A stretch of 33,646 bases of DNA from Cyclobacteriaceae bacterium (GCA_003565295.1 PXCO01000169.1:1-33646); one strand, 5' to 3'. Numbered from the stretch's first letter, positions 16,125 through 25,729 are shown. Numbers and translations: made by a program. Notes: generated by a model from the sequence alone, not told the origin.

Positions 16125-17294
16125 ATGATAAAACCTCAAACTGGTCATTTATGGCTTATTTTCTTGATATTTCTAGGCACTTTTATCGCTGCCTGCACTA
16201 CTGAACATAATGAATCAGATTCCTCCGAACAGCCTGAGGGTTTGTTGTCCGTGGCTTATGTGCTGCCTTCAGACAGGTTGCACATCCCCGATATTGCCGC
16301 GGAAAAGCTTACCCATATCTTGTTTGCCTTTGCCAATGTAAAGGAACATAGGGTGGTATTGGAAAGGGAAAATGACGCCTTACATCTTTCACAGTTAATC
16401 GCATTAAAAGAGAAAAACCCTGACTTAAAAGTGATTCTTTCTGTGGGGGGATGGTCTTGGTCAGGCAATTTTTCAGATGCTGCGCTCAACGAGGAAAATC
16501 GGCGTTTATTTGTGGTGAGTGCCCTGGAGATCCTTCAGAAGCATGATTTGGATGGTCTGGACATAGATTGGGAATACCCGGGGCAGATCGGTGATAACAA
16601 CGTATTCAGGCCAGAGGACAAGGAAAACTATACCCTTCTGCTACGGGATTGCAGAGAAGGGTTGGATAAACTGTCTGACAACAAGGGTAAGTCAGGGGAG
16701 GACCGTTATGAACTTTCGGTGGCCACAGGGGCCAATGAAGCCTTTCTCCAACATACAGAAATGGATAAAGCACAAGAATACCTGGATTATATTTTTTTGA
16801 TGACTTATGACTTCTATGGCCCTTGGACCCCTACTACAGGGCATCATGCGGCCTTATATGCTTCTAAGGTAAATCCCACTGCCACATCTGCCGCCAAAGG
16901 GGTGGATTTATATGAAGAAGCCGGCGTCCCCTTAGAAAAAATTGTATTGGGGGTACCCTTTTACGGAAGAGGCTGGACCGGGGTAGAGCCCAATGAAAAT
17001 GGAAGGTTTCAGGCTTATAAGGACAATGCAACCTCGCAAGGGTATCAATCTCTTTTAGATGAATTCATTGACAAAAATGGTTTTGTGAGATATTGGGATG
17101 AAAATGCAAAAGTGCCTTATCTATGGAACGAAGAAACCCGTACCTTCTATACGTATGAGGATCCCGAATCATTATCTGAAAAGGCTGCTTTTGTAAAAGA
17201 AAAAGGGCTGGCGGGTATGATGTACTGGCAGCACGCCCACGATCCGCAAAACCGCCTTTTGGGGGCGTTGCATCAAGCCTTACATGGTAAATAG
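16125..17294 (+). CDS. GH18 chitinase-family lipoprotein
   Basis: A 389-residue glycoside hydrolase of family 18 (chitinases and endo-beta-N-acetylglucosaminidases). A hydrophobic signal ends in IAAC, so the lipid-bearing Cys is residue 24, followed by a short acidic linker. Catalytic motif DGLDIDWEYPG lies near 143-153, with E150 as acid/base and the aspartates that position the substrate acetamide. Other conserved blocks are ILSVGGWSWSG (beta-3), FLMTYDFYGPW, LGVPFYGRGW and AGMMYWQHAHD, where the family often has Glu instead of the Gln. It has no separate chitin-binding domain. A tandem decamer upstream may control it; the secreted M20 gene follows 62 bases downstream. Confidence 0.92.
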   Translation: MIKPQTGHLWLIFLIFLGTFIAACTTEHNESDSSEQPEGLLSVAYVLPSDRLHIPDIAAEKLTHILFAFANVKEHRVVLERENDALHLSQLIALKEKNPDLKVILSVGGWSWSGNFSDAALNEENRRLFVVSALEILQKHDLDGLDIDWEYPGQIGDNNVFRPEDKENYTLLLRDCREGLDKLSDNKGKSGEDRYELSVATGANEAFLQHTEMDKAQEYLDYIFLMTYDFYGPWTPTTGHHAALYASKVNPTATSAAKGVDLYEEAGVPLEKIVLGVPFYGRGWTGVEPNENGRFQAYKDNATSQGYQSLLDEFIDKNGFVRYWDENAKVPYLWNEETRTFYTYEDPESLSEKAAFVKEKGLAGMMYWQHAHDPQNRLLGALHQALHGK

Positions 17295-17322
17295 GAAAAG
17301 GCTTTTGAATTCCTTTCCCACC

Positions 17323-17337
17323 ACCCTATATTAGGGT
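17323..17337. repeat. Perfect inverted repeat ahead of the M20 gene
   Basis: ACCCTATATTAGGGT: two 6-base arms around TAT, 19 bases before the start of the amidohydrolase gene. It may be an operator; no second copy was found nearby. Confidence 0.3.
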
Positions 17338-17356
17338 ACAACTACGCACAGCTATA

Positions 17357-18676
17357 ATGAAAATCTCTCTTATAAACGCTCTCCCATCCTGGGTTCTTGT
17401 TATTTGCCTTTGTTTTCAATTTCACACAGGCTTTTCACAAACGGACTATAGAAAGGAAATAAGTAAAAAGGCCACGGAATTGGAAGATAAAGTGATCAAT
17501 TGGAGGAGAGATTTTCACCAGCACCCTGAATTGGGGAATCAGGAACAAAGGACTGCCGGAATAATTGCCAGGCACCTAAGGGAGCTTGGACTTGAGGTAG
17601 AAGAAGGTGTGGCAGTCACCGGGGTTGTGGGAATACTGAAAGGGGGAATGGATGGCCCAACTGTAGCATTAAGGGCAGATATGGACGCCCTGCCCATAAC
17701 CGAGCGAACGGATGTACCCTTTAAATCCACTGCCACAGCTACCTACAATGGGCAGGAGGTAGGGGTTTCACATGCCTGCGGACATGATGCCCATATGGCC
17801 ATTTTGATGGGGGTTGCCGAAATACTCGCAGGAATGCGGGAAAATATTTCCGGCACGGTTAAGTTTATTTTTCAACCAGCCGAAGAGGGTATGGACGATC
17901 TGGACACCTGGGGAGCCAAACAGATGGTGGAAGAGGGTGTAATGGATGATGTGGAGGCAATATTTGGCTTGCACATTAATTCACAGACCCCTGTTGGAAC
18001 CCTCAAATACAGGGCAGGGCCAGCCATGGCCGCAGTGGACAACCTTGAAATCACGATAAAAGGCAAACAGGCACATGGGGCATATCCCTGGTCCTCAGTG
18101 GACCCTATCGTTACTGCATCCCAGATTGTGTTAGGCCTTCAGACGGTGGTGAGCCGTAGTGTGAACGTAACTGAGATTCCCGCCATTGTCACAGTGGGTT
18201 CCATACATGGAGGGGTAAGGCATAATATCATCCCTGAGGAAGTAGAAATGATTGGTACCATCAGGACCTATAGCGAAGAACAACAGGTGCTCGTCCATCG
18301 TCGTATCCGAGAGATTGCCGAAAATATTGCAAAAAGTGCAGGGGCTACTGCTGAGGTAAACTTAAGAAAAATGTACCCGGTGACCTTTAATGACTATGAA
18401 TTGACAGAGAAAATGCTGCCTACGCTTCAATCCATTGCCGGTGAGGGGAAACTGTTGGAGCATGAGTTGATAACGGGTGCCGAGGATTTCAGTTTTTACC
18501 AGAAGGCGAAGCCCGGGCTGTTTTTCTTCTTGGGAGGTATGCCCGCAGATGGGGATCCCGATGAGGCCCCTTCCCACCATACCCCGGATTTTTACTTGGA
18601 TGAGAGTGGATTTGTGTTGGGAGTGGAGGCGTTGGCAAATTTGGCCCTGGATTATTTGGGGATGGATGGGGAGTAA
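17357..18676 (+). CDS. Secreted M20 family amidohydrolase
   Basis: A 439-residue zinc peptidase or amidohydrolase of the M20D group (hippurate hydrolase, N-acyl amino acid deacylase, IAA-conjugate hydrolase). A Sec signal peptide ends near TGFSQ at about residue 28. The metal and catalytic residues are all visible: WRRDFHQHPELG (50-60), LRADMDALP (105-113), HACGHDAH (139-146, with the Cys ligand typical of M20D), FQPAEEG (172-178), GLHIN (204-208) and PSHHTPDF near 405-412. A dimerisation domain with the substrate His (KQAHGAYPW) fills the middle. Likely it releases amino acids or acids from amide conjugates in the periplasm. Co-directional with the GH18 gene. Confidence 0.92.
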   Translation: MKISLINALPSWVLVICLCFQFHTGFSQTDYRKEISKKATELEDKVINWRRDFHQHPELGNQEQRTAGIIARHLRELGLEVEEGVAVTGVVGILKGGMDGPTVALRADMDALPITERTDVPFKSTATATYNGQEVGVSHACGHDAHMAILMGVAEILAGMRENISGTVKFIFQPAEEGMDDLDTWGAKQMVEEGVMDDVEAIFGLHINSQTPVGTLKYRAGPAMAAVDNLEITIKGKQAHGAYPWSSVDPIVTASQIVLGLQTVVSRSVNVTEIPAIVTVGSIHGGVRHNIIPEEVEMIGTIRTYSEEQQVLVHRRIREIAENIAKSAGATAEVNLRKMYPVTFNDYELTEKMLPTLQSIAGEGKLLEHELITGAEDFSFYQKAKPGLFFFLGGMPADGDPDEAPSHHTPDFYLDESGFVLGVEALANLALDYLGMDGE

Positions 18677-19175
18677 AGGTGGTTTGCAAAATAATTTCCA
18701 TTTTCAATGGTGAGCCTAAATCCATTAATAGTGCGACTCGGCTTTTTCCGAAACTATTATCAGGAAGGGGCTAACTACATTCCTTTGAATCCAACCCGTC
18801 CTTTGCCTCCTGCTTTAGCTGGAGGCCTAAAGGTTCAATAATCTCCCCGGCTTTAGCCAAAACTATTCAGCCATAAAATTGCCCTTTTTTGGATTGAAAC
18901 TGCCAGGTTGGGACTGGATGATCGCTGGGCGCTGCACACCTTTTGGATATCTAATTTATAACCCCTTAAACTCAGCCATTTTGAAAATCAAAATAAACCT
19001 TCTGTTACCCAGTTTTTTTCTGCCATTTTACATTTTCATCATTAGAACCATGTTGCTTGTCGGTTAATTATTTTTATCTCCCCATTTCCAATAAACCAGC
19101 CAAATAAATTATTCTACTTTTAATATAGTTCAGATTATCTTACATTGGTTTTGAAACCATCTCTTTCTTTTTTAT
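18677..19175. other. Intergenic region without a gene, carrying hairpin repeats
   Basis: This 499-base gap has no coding stretch that I can support; a forward frame at 18879-19067 is hydrophobic but looks fortuitous. Two related hairpins occur at 18800-18832 and 18849-18858. The last 100 bases are very AT-rich and should hold the promoter for the large dehydrogenase gene. Confidence 0.5.
18800..18832. repeat. REP-like hairpin with the GCTTTAGC core
   Basis: CCTTTGCCTCC, then the core TGCTTTAGCT, then GGAGGCCTAAAGG fold into a long stem (GCCTCC with GGAGGC, CCTTT with AAAGG). A smaller perfect relative, GGCTTTAGCC, follows at 18849-18858. The shared core suggests a dispersed repeat rather than a simple terminator. 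Confidence 0.55.
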
Positions 19176-22100
19176 ATGTGTATCTGTAAAATACCTTTGA
19201 TAACCGTGCTCAAATCTTTAATGATGGGATCTGCAATTTTGACTGTTTTTTCCTTTTGCGGAAATCCAGAACACGCTGAACTTGAAAACCATGAATTCGA
19301 AGTTCCAGCCGGGTTTGTGGTAGAAAAAGTAGCAGGAGAGGATTTAGTGGATTTCCCCATGTTTGCCACCTTGGATGAGAGAGGAAGGCTTTTTGTTTTT
19401 GAATCCATTGGTAATGTATATGATAATTCAGAGCAGGCCATAGAGGATCCCCAGTTTAGGATTAAACTGTTGGAAGACACCGACGGGGATAGACACTACG
19501 ATCAATCCACCATTTATGCCGATAAGGTAGGGTTTCCACAGGGAGGGGTGTTTTATAAAGGTAGTTTATATGCCTCTTCAGCACCTGATTTATTGAAATT
19601 CACGGACACCAATGGGGATGGTATCGCAGATAGCAGGGAAGTGATCCTAAGCGGGTGGACCCTCAATGTCAATGCAAATAGTTTGGTTGGTCCTTTTTTG
19701 GGGCCTGATGGATGGTTATATATGACCAGTGCGATCATGGGTTTTGATGTGGTAAGCAAGGAAAATGAAAGATTGAAGGGGGAAACTTCCAGGGTTTGGA
19801 GGGTAAGACCGGATGGATCAGGCTTGGAATGGGTGGCCGCCGGTGGAATGAACAATCCCATAGAGTTGGCATTTACCCCTGCCGGAGAGCCCATTGGTAC
19901 CATGACTTACTTTACCAATCCGAAAGCCGGGCAGCGGGATGCATTGATCTATTGGACTGAGGGGGGAGTTTATCCAAAACCTAACTCAAATATTGATAGG
20001 GATGGCTTAAAGCGAACAGGAGATTTATTACCTGTAATCAGTAAATATTCCAGGGTTTCCCCTTCTGGAATAGGTGCATACCGAAGTCAACAATTTGGAG
20101 AAGAATATGAGAACAACTTATTCAGTGCACATTTTAATACGCATCAGGTGTTAAGGCACCGACTTGTCAGGGAAGGGGCTACATTCAGGACGGAGGACGA
20201 GGTCTTTTTCCGGAAGGCAGATGAGGATTTTCACCCCACTGATGTATTAGAAGATGCTGACGGAAGCCTCTTGGTGGTGGAAACTGGGGGATGGTTCATT
20301 AAGGGTTGCCCATTATCCCAAGTGTCCAAACCTGAAATTAAGGGGGGGATTTATAGAATTAAAAAGAAAGATGAATTCCCAGTAGAAGACCCCTATGGCA
20401 ACCAAATTAAATGGCAAGAACTACCTCCTTCAACTCTTGTTCAGTTATTGCAAGACCATAGGCCATTTGTCCGGGATAGGGCGGAGGCGGCATTGGTAGA
20501 CTTAGGAGAATTGTCCATTGAGGAATTATCTATTTGCATGGAAAACAGGGAATCACCTTCTGTTGCAATACTGAAATCACTTTTTGCACTGTCTAAAATA
20601 GGAGGGGACAAAGCAATGGATGCCTTGATAGTAGGGCTCAGTAATCCTTATGAAGAGGTTAGGATTGCAACAGCGAGGGTCATGGGACTGATTAGGGAAG
20701 CTCGATTTGTTCCTGCCTTAACCCAATCCCTATCCTCGGATACCTCACTGGCCGTAAAAAGACAAGTTGCTACTGCCCTTGGTCAAATCGGGGAGAATGC
20801 AGCTATACCTGCGCTTTTATTGGCATCAAGAAATGTGGACAATGACCGTATGACAGAGCATGCCATTTCCTATGCACTGATTGAGATTAATGACGCCAAA
20901 AAAGTAATTCCCGGGTTAAGGAGTGAGGTATCAAAAGAGAGAAAAACTGCACTCATTGCCTTGGATCAAATGGATGGGTACCAACTTGCACCTCATCAAA
21001 TTCATGAGTTCCTATCTGATCCAGATGAAGAAAACCAGGCTACTGCATTATGGATAACCTCCTTTCATCCTGAATGGGCAGAGGATTTTTCGGGATTTAT
21101 TGCCAATCAACTTCAGCAGGGAAAATGGGAAGAGGGAAAGGAAGGTTTGGTGGAAAAGCTGCTCTATACCTTTTGTTCTAATGAATCGGTTCAACATATG
21201 ATGGGGACCCAACTTTCAAACGCTGTGCCTTCCACGCAATCGTTTCTCCTGAGAGTTATGAGTAATTGCAACCTTGAAAGCTTCCCTTCCACTTGGCTGC
21301 GGCCTATTAGAGAGGCATTGAAAAAAAATGATGGACAGGTTTTGGAAAAAACCCTGGCTTTAATAGGATCCTTACAATTGGAAGGACTAGAGCAGGAGTT
21401 ATCGGATTTGGTACAGGATGGTACTTTGGATGATGAGCTCCGAATGTCTGCACTTGCCGCATTCTTGGCAAATAATGCTCAATTAGAGGATTGGCAGATG
21501 GAGTGGTTGATGAAAAAATTGCACGAGGAGAATGAAGTCACCTTGAGACAACGCGCGGCACATCTGCTTTCAGAGGCGAAATTGACCAATAAGCAAGCCA
21601 GGATTTTGGTAAACAGGACATTAAATGAGGTGGATGATTTTATTTTACCTATACTGGTGCCTGCATTTATAGGAAATACGGACCCGGAAGTGGGAATTCA
21701 ATTGTCGGAGCGGCTTATGCATTCAAAAGCCCTTGATTCCTATAATGAATCCAGAATAACGGAATTATTCGCTTCATTCCCAAGTGAGGTAGATCAGAGC
21801 TATCAACAACTTTTGACTCGATTTAAAAAGGTAAATGCCCAGCGTTTGGAAAAATTAGAGCGATTGGAAGCACGGATTCCCCAAGGGAACCTGGATAGGG
21901 GAAGGGTATTGTATTTTGGAAAGGCGGCCTGTTCATCCTGCCATACCATTGGAAGCGAGGGAGGTGAATTCGGGCCAGATCTCACATCTATACAAGTTGA
22001 CAGATCAGCTCATGATATTTTGGAAGCCATCCTTTATCCTAGCGCAACCTTTGTAAGGGAATATGAAACGTATAAAATCACCACTAAGGATGGGGAATAT

Positions 22101-22328
22101 ACCGGGGTGATTCATGAGAAAAGCCCGGATTGGGTTAGGTTGGCGGTATCTCCCCAAAACACCATGGTTATTATGCAAAAGGAGATCCTGAAGATGGAAA
22201 TTATGGAAACCTCCATGATGCCTCAAGGACTGGATCAGGTACTCAGCGAACAAGAAATGGCGGATTTAATGGCCTTTCTTTTGGGACAGGATCAAGATCC
22301 GGAATTGGATCAAAAATTTCTTAGGTGA
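19176..22328 (+). CDS. Membrane-bound dehydrogenase with HEAT repeats and PVC-type haem domain
   Basis: A 1050-residue exported protein of a type frequent in Planctomycetes, Verrucomicrobia and Cytophagales. The N-terminal part is a beta-propeller related to PQQ sugar dehydrogenases (DTDGDRHYD, FLGPDGWLYMTSA, NPIELAFTPAGE), followed by HEAT-like helical repeats (IGGDKAMDALIVGLSNP, ATALGQIGENAAIPAL) and a C-terminal haem-binding cytochrome domain with ACSSCHTIG (C919, C922, H923) and GEFGPDLTSI. A hydrophobic stretch ends FSFCGN, an imperfect lipobox, so it is probably a lipoprotein; the true start could also be the GTG at 19206. It likely oxidises an unphosphorylated sugar or alcohol and passes electrons to a cytochrome. 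The TIM-barrel gene follows 32 bases later, as an operon. Confidence 0.85.
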   Translation: MCICKIPLITVLKSLMMGSAILTVFSFCGNPEHAELENHEFEVPAGFVVEKVAGEDLVDFPMFATLDERGRLFVFESIGNVYDNSEQAIEDPQFRIKLLEDTDGDRHYDQSTIYADKVGFPQGGVFYKGSLYASSAPDLLKFTDTNGDGIADSREVILSGWTLNVNANSLVGPFLGPDGWLYMTSAIMGFDVVSKENERLKGETSRVWRVRPDGSGLEWVAAGGMNNPIELAFTPAGEPIGTMTYFTNPKAGQRDALIYWTEGGVYPKPNSNIDRDGLKRTGDLLPVISKYSRVSPSGIGAYRSQQFGEEYENNLFSAHFNTHQVLRHRLVREGATFRTEDEVFFRKADEDFHPTDVLEDADGSLLVVETGGWFIKGCPLSQVSKPEIKGGIYRIKKKDEFPVEDPYGNQIKWQELPPSTLVQLLQDHRPFVRDRAEAALVDLGELSIEELSICMENRESPSVAILKSLFALSKIGGDKAMDALIVGLSNPYEEVRIATARVMGLIREARFVPALTQSLSSDTSLAVKRQVATALGQIGENAAIPALLLASRNVDNDRMTEHAISYALIEINDAKKVIPGLRSEVSKERKTALIALDQMDGYQLAPHQIHEFLSDPDEENQATALWITSFHPEWAEDFSGFIANQLQQGKWEEGKEGLVEKLLYTFCSNESVQHMMGTQLSNAVPSTQSFLLRVMSNCNLESFPSTWLRPIREALKKNDGQVLEKTLALIGSLQLEGLEQELSDLVQDGTLDDELRMSALAAFLANNAQLEDWQMEWLMKKLHEENEVTLRQRAAHLLSEAKLTNKQARILVNRTLNEVDDFILPILVPAFIGNTDPEVGIQLSERLMHSKALDSYNESRITELFASFPSEVDQSYQQLLTRFKKVNAQRLEKLERLEARIPQGNLDRGRVLYFGKAACSSCHTIGSEGGEFGPDLTSIQVDRSAHDILEAILYPSATFVREYETYKITTKDGEYTGVIHEKSPDWVRLAVSPQNTMVIMQKEILKMEIMETSMMPQGLDQVLSEQEMADLMAFLLGQDQDPELDQKFLR

Positions 22329-22360
22329 GAGGACCCCTAACAAGATAGACCAAAATAACG

Positions 22361-23302
22361 ATGAACTACAGTAAAAGAAGGTTCCTGAAAAATGGGTTAT
22401 TGTCAGCCATTGGCCTATCGGTGGTAAATTCTGACTCCGGATGGGCAGGAGTTGGGACAAATGCTTATCAGGAGGCTTTTACATTAAAATTTTCTCCTGA
22501 ATTCGGTATTTTTTCTGCATTGTCTGGAAATGACCCTGTTGATCAAATTCAGTGGGGGAATGACAACGGGTTTAGGGCATGGGAAAATACCATGCTGAAA
22601 AACCGTCCCATTGCCGAACAGGAGAAAATCAGTAAGGCCTTGCAGAAAAATGGGATGGAGTTTGGGCAATTTGTTGGCACCCTTACTTTCTCGGAGGTCA
22701 CCTTTGCGGGAAACAATAAAGACGCACGGGAACAAGTCCTAAAAGAAATCAGGGATTCCGTGGAAATTGCCAAAAGGATGAACACGAAATTTGTGCACAA
22801 TGTCCTGGGCGCCATGGATCCCAAGCTCCCCTATGATTTTCAAATGGCAAATGCAACCGAGTTATTGAAAAGGGGAGCAGAAATTTATGAAGAGCATGGC
22901 ATCGTCATGGTAATGGAATCCATGAATCACAAAATTGATCACCCGGGCATGTTTCTACATACCATTCCCCAGGCCTATGCTTTGGCTAGGGCAGTTGACA
23001 GTCCAAGTGTAAAAATCCTTTTTGATATTTATCATGTTCAGATCCAGGAGGGGAATATCCTATCCACATTAGACTATGCCTGGGACGAAATCGCCTATTT
23101 CCAAATAGGGGATACCCCAGGGAGAAAAGAACCTGGCACCGGGGAAATCAATTACCTTAATGTATTCCATCATATCGCCAAAAAAGGCTATACTGGTTTT
23201 TTGGGATTGGAACATGGGATTAAAGGAAGCGGTAAGGAGGGAGCCAAGAGTGCTCTGAAGCAGTATAGGGATCTAGATCAATATATAAGGGCTGGACTTT
23301 GA
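22361..23302 (+). CDS. Tat-exported hydroxypyruvate isomerase-like TIM barrel
   Basis: A 313-residue TIM barrel closest to the Hyi branch (COG3622-like). MNYSKRRFLKNGLLSA opens a Tat signal that runs to about residue 29. The conserved sites are VMESMN (E186), LFDIYHVQIQEGN (219-231), QIGDTPGRKEPGTGEINY (248-265) and GLEHGIKG (E284), a nearly complete Hyi signature. Hyi is normally a cytosolic enzyme converting hydroxypyruvate and tartronate semialdehyde, so an exported copy probably acts on another substrate. Upstream, 32 bases away and in the same direction, is the periplasmic haem dehydrogenase; it may supply the oxidised sugar. The gene converges on the PL8 gene, with 93 bases between the stops. 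Confidence 0.88.
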   Translation: MNYSKRRFLKNGLLSAIGLSVVNSDSGWAGVGTNAYQEAFTLKFSPEFGIFSALSGNDPVDQIQWGNDNGFRAWENTMLKNRPIAEQEKISKALQKNGMEFGQFVGTLTFSEVTFAGNNKDAREQVLKEIRDSVEIAKRMNTKFVHNVLGAMDPKLPYDFQMANATELLKRGAEIYEEHGIVMVMESMNHKIDHPGMFLHTIPQAYALARAVDSPSVKILFDIYHVQIQEGNILSTLDYAWDEIAYFQIGDTPGRKEPGTGEINYLNVFHHIAKKGYTGFLGLEHGIKGSGKEGAKSALKQYRDLDQYIRAGL

Positions 23303-23395
23303 AATGTCGCTCATTCCTTTACTGACCCAAGTAATTTACTACTTTTCCTCTATGGAAATCACCTTTTTTGCGAAAACTTGGAAGACTTCTTCATT

Positions 23396-25579
23396 TTAAG
23401 GTTTCATTTCAACTTTGAAACCAACACTACTCCCAGCATACACCCCCTGTGGGAGTTCAATGCTTAGCTCGCTTTGATTTTTATTCATGGTAGGATTGAT
23501 GCTAACCTTTGAATGCTTACTGCTGTATTGGCCGGAAAGTGTAAGGGTAAGGGAGGATTGTTTACGAGAAGGGTCAGAAACATGGATTTCTGTTACCTTT
23601 CCTTCCTTCACTTCCAGTTGAGCCATTCCAGGATGCTTTGAAGCAACCTTAATTCCATTTTCCAAGGTTATCTCCCCCGCCTCATAAAAGATGACCTGGT
23701 ACAAGCCGAGTTCTCGATGTCCTACGGCCTGCATGTTTCCGTTATTGTCCAAAATACTGATGCCCTGGTCCGAGGCCTTGCCGCTAAACAGAAGGTCTGC
23801 ATCTGTGTCTGGCAATACCATATAGGCATAGGATCCGTTTTCTGCTTGTTTGCCATGATCAAACCAAAGGGTGAAAACTTCTTCTTTGATCAGCTCCTTT
23901 GAGATGTTTTTTTGAAGGGTCAGATCCGACCACCTGCCTTGCTCCTCCTGGTTGGAAAGCCTGATTGCTGTGGGCTCAGGAAATGCATACCCTATACGAT
24001 CGTGATAGACATAGTTGACCCCCTTAAGCGAATGATCCCCTTTTTCCAATTTGGAAGGTTTACGATTTCCCATGGCAATTTGTACATCCCCATTCATCAA
24101 TACCTGGTTAATGGTTGAGGCTACCGGAAGATTCTGCTTAGCCTTTATGTCAATGCCCAGGCACACGTATATATCATCAAAAAAGAACCAAGACTTTTTG
24201 GCCTGAATACTATCATGGCCGCTGATAAAGTCAAATGCCACGGCGCCGTACATCCCGTCTGTTACCGCCCCTACAAAATCCGTTAGTCCATCCACCTGGA
24301 TTTCATCGGGGCCGTGGAGTTGCGGTTTTTGCAGGATGGTGGTTCCGGATATTTTTTGCCAATCGTATACCGGCCAAATATCATGGTATTCATCCCCTTT
24401 CAGAAACAAGTAATTGGTGCCATCTGCACGGTGGTGGGTGGTGATGCCCGGGCCATTGTAGGGCACTTCCATGTTTCGGTTTCTTGTGGAATACATCCGC
24501 ACTGTGGTGTAATAGTTGGGCCTCTGCACCACAAAATGTTCAGTTTGCCAGAAGAACTTGGCAAAGGACTTGGAGGGTTTGGCTATACCCTCCCTCAGTG
24601 CCAGGATTTCTTTTAATTCCTCGCTCCGATAATCCGTGCTTGCAAGAAGTTTGTGGATTTCATCCGTCCCTTTGGGTTGAAAGGTGGTCTTGTTGGCTAT
24701 ACTTCTGTTTTTTACGCTGATGTCCTCATAAATGCCATATACCAATTGCTTGTATATGCCATCCAGGTAATAATCCACTAGTTGGTTGATGCTTTCTTTG
24801 TCAAAGGCATAAGAGGTGTTGGCCACATAATAGGACCACTCCCCAAAAGCATTGGCGTATTTGCCATATCCGTAGGAGGTGGTATTGTTCACCCGGTCAT
24901 GCCTGTGGTGAAAACTATAATCGTGTTGCATGCCTCTTTCTCCAGTGCTGAACTTCACTTCACCGGCAATGATTTTGATGATTTCATCAAATTGCTCATT
25001 ATCATCATTGAAAAGCAGATTTTTGGCCAATATGCCTGCGATTACGATGCGGTCACCACTGGGTCTGGCACCGGAGGCATTCATGTGTGCCCTACCAATC
25101 ATTGGCTGAGCCCCTTCCACCAGGGCATTCGGAAGTTCATCGCCCATTAGTAACATTAAATTCACCAGATTAGTAGGAGTTGAAATCTGATTGTTGTGCC
25201 AATTATCCCCCACAAAATCATTGGCGACCCAAAACTCCAGCCCTTTGATGATGTTTTCCAACAAGTCCGAATTTTGATAAAAGGACGATTCTTTACTTTT
25301 ATACGCTTTGGCCATAGTTACCAGATCTGCCGTGTGTCTTCTATGTGGGAACCCGGCGGTTCTGCTCAGATCCTCATAGTTGATGTCCTCAAAGCTGCCA
25401 TCATCTTGTATCCTTTCCAATATGGACTGTATTTCCTCTTGGCTAGGGATATCTTTCATTAATTCCTGGATGATCCTGGTTTTGATGATTTCCAGCTCCC
25501 CGTCATTGGCAAGAGCAGTATGAAATAAAAGAGTGAACCAAAGGCCAATAAGTATGCGGAGGTATTTTGGGTGTAGCAT
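23396..25579 (-). CDS. Secreted polysaccharide lyase family 8 protein
   Basis: A 727-residue protein with the PL8 layout: Sec signal (hydrophobic run to TALAND, about residue 25), an alpha/alpha toroid to about residue 340, then beta-sandwich domains. PL8 enzymes cut chondroitin, hyaluronan or xanthan by beta-elimination. Seen here are NWHNNQISTP (126-135), HDYSFHHR near 219-226 with the catalytic His, SYGYG with the Tyr, and FWQTEHFVVQRP. Two usual residues look changed: the GRxISR-type loop reads NRSIANK, and the NGEN motif that carries the catalytic Glu reads NGPG (24446-24457). It may have altered specificity or chemistry. It stands alone, 150 bases behind the endonuclease I gene on the same strand. 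Confidence 0.82.
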   Translation of the reverse strand: MLHPKYLRILIGLWFTLLFHTALANDGELEIIKTRIIQELMKDIPSQEEIQSILERIQDDGSFEDINYEDLSRTAGFPHRRHTADLVTMAKAYKSKESSFYQNSDLLENIIKGLEFWVANDFVGDNWHNNQISTPTNLVNLMLLMGDELPNALVEGAQPMIGRAHMNASGARPSGDRIVIAGILAKNLLFNDDNEQFDEIIKIIAGEVKFSTGERGMQHDYSFHHRHDRVNNTTSYGYGKYANAFGEWSYYVANTSYAFDKESINQLVDYYLDGIYKQLVYGIYEDISVKNRSIANKTTFQPKGTDEIHKLLASTDYRSEELKEILALREGIAKPSKSFAKFFWQTEHFVVQRPNYYTTVRMYSTRNRNMEVPYNGPGITTHHRADGTNYLFLKGDEYHDIWPVYDWQKISGTTILQKPQLHGPDEIQVDGLTDFVGAVTDGMYGAVAFDFISGHDSIQAKKSWFFFDDIYVCLGIDIKAKQNLPVASTINQVLMNGDVQIAMGNRKPSKLEKGDHSLKGVNYVYHDRIGYAFPEPTAIRLSNQEEQGRWSDLTLQKNISKELIKEEVFTLWFDHGKQAENGSYAYMVLPDTDADLLFSGKASDQGISILDNNGNMQAVGHRELGLYQVIFYEAGEITLENGIKVASKHPGMAQLEVKEGKVTEIHVSDPSRKQSSLTLTLSGQYSSKHSKVSINPTMNKNQSELSIELPQGVYAGSSVGFKVEMKP

Positions 25580-25729
25580 TAGGGCTGAGCTTAGATTAAG
25601 TTAAAGGTAATTTAGCCAATTCGAAAAACACTTCACCGGAGTATCTGAAATATGGACTTAAGTCAATTTGAAAGGGGGATGTAAGCTGTCATCGGAAAAT
25701 ATTTTTATTACCCCAAGGGCTTTTACCTA

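Noticed and set aside
18879-19067. Hydrophobic 62-codon forward frame as a small membrane protein
   Set aside because: It lies in an AT-rich spacer next to hairpin repeats, with no start signal and no family resemblance.
24235-25150. Long forward frames opposite the PL8 gene
   Set aside because: They are shadows of a reverse-strand gene with full family motifs.
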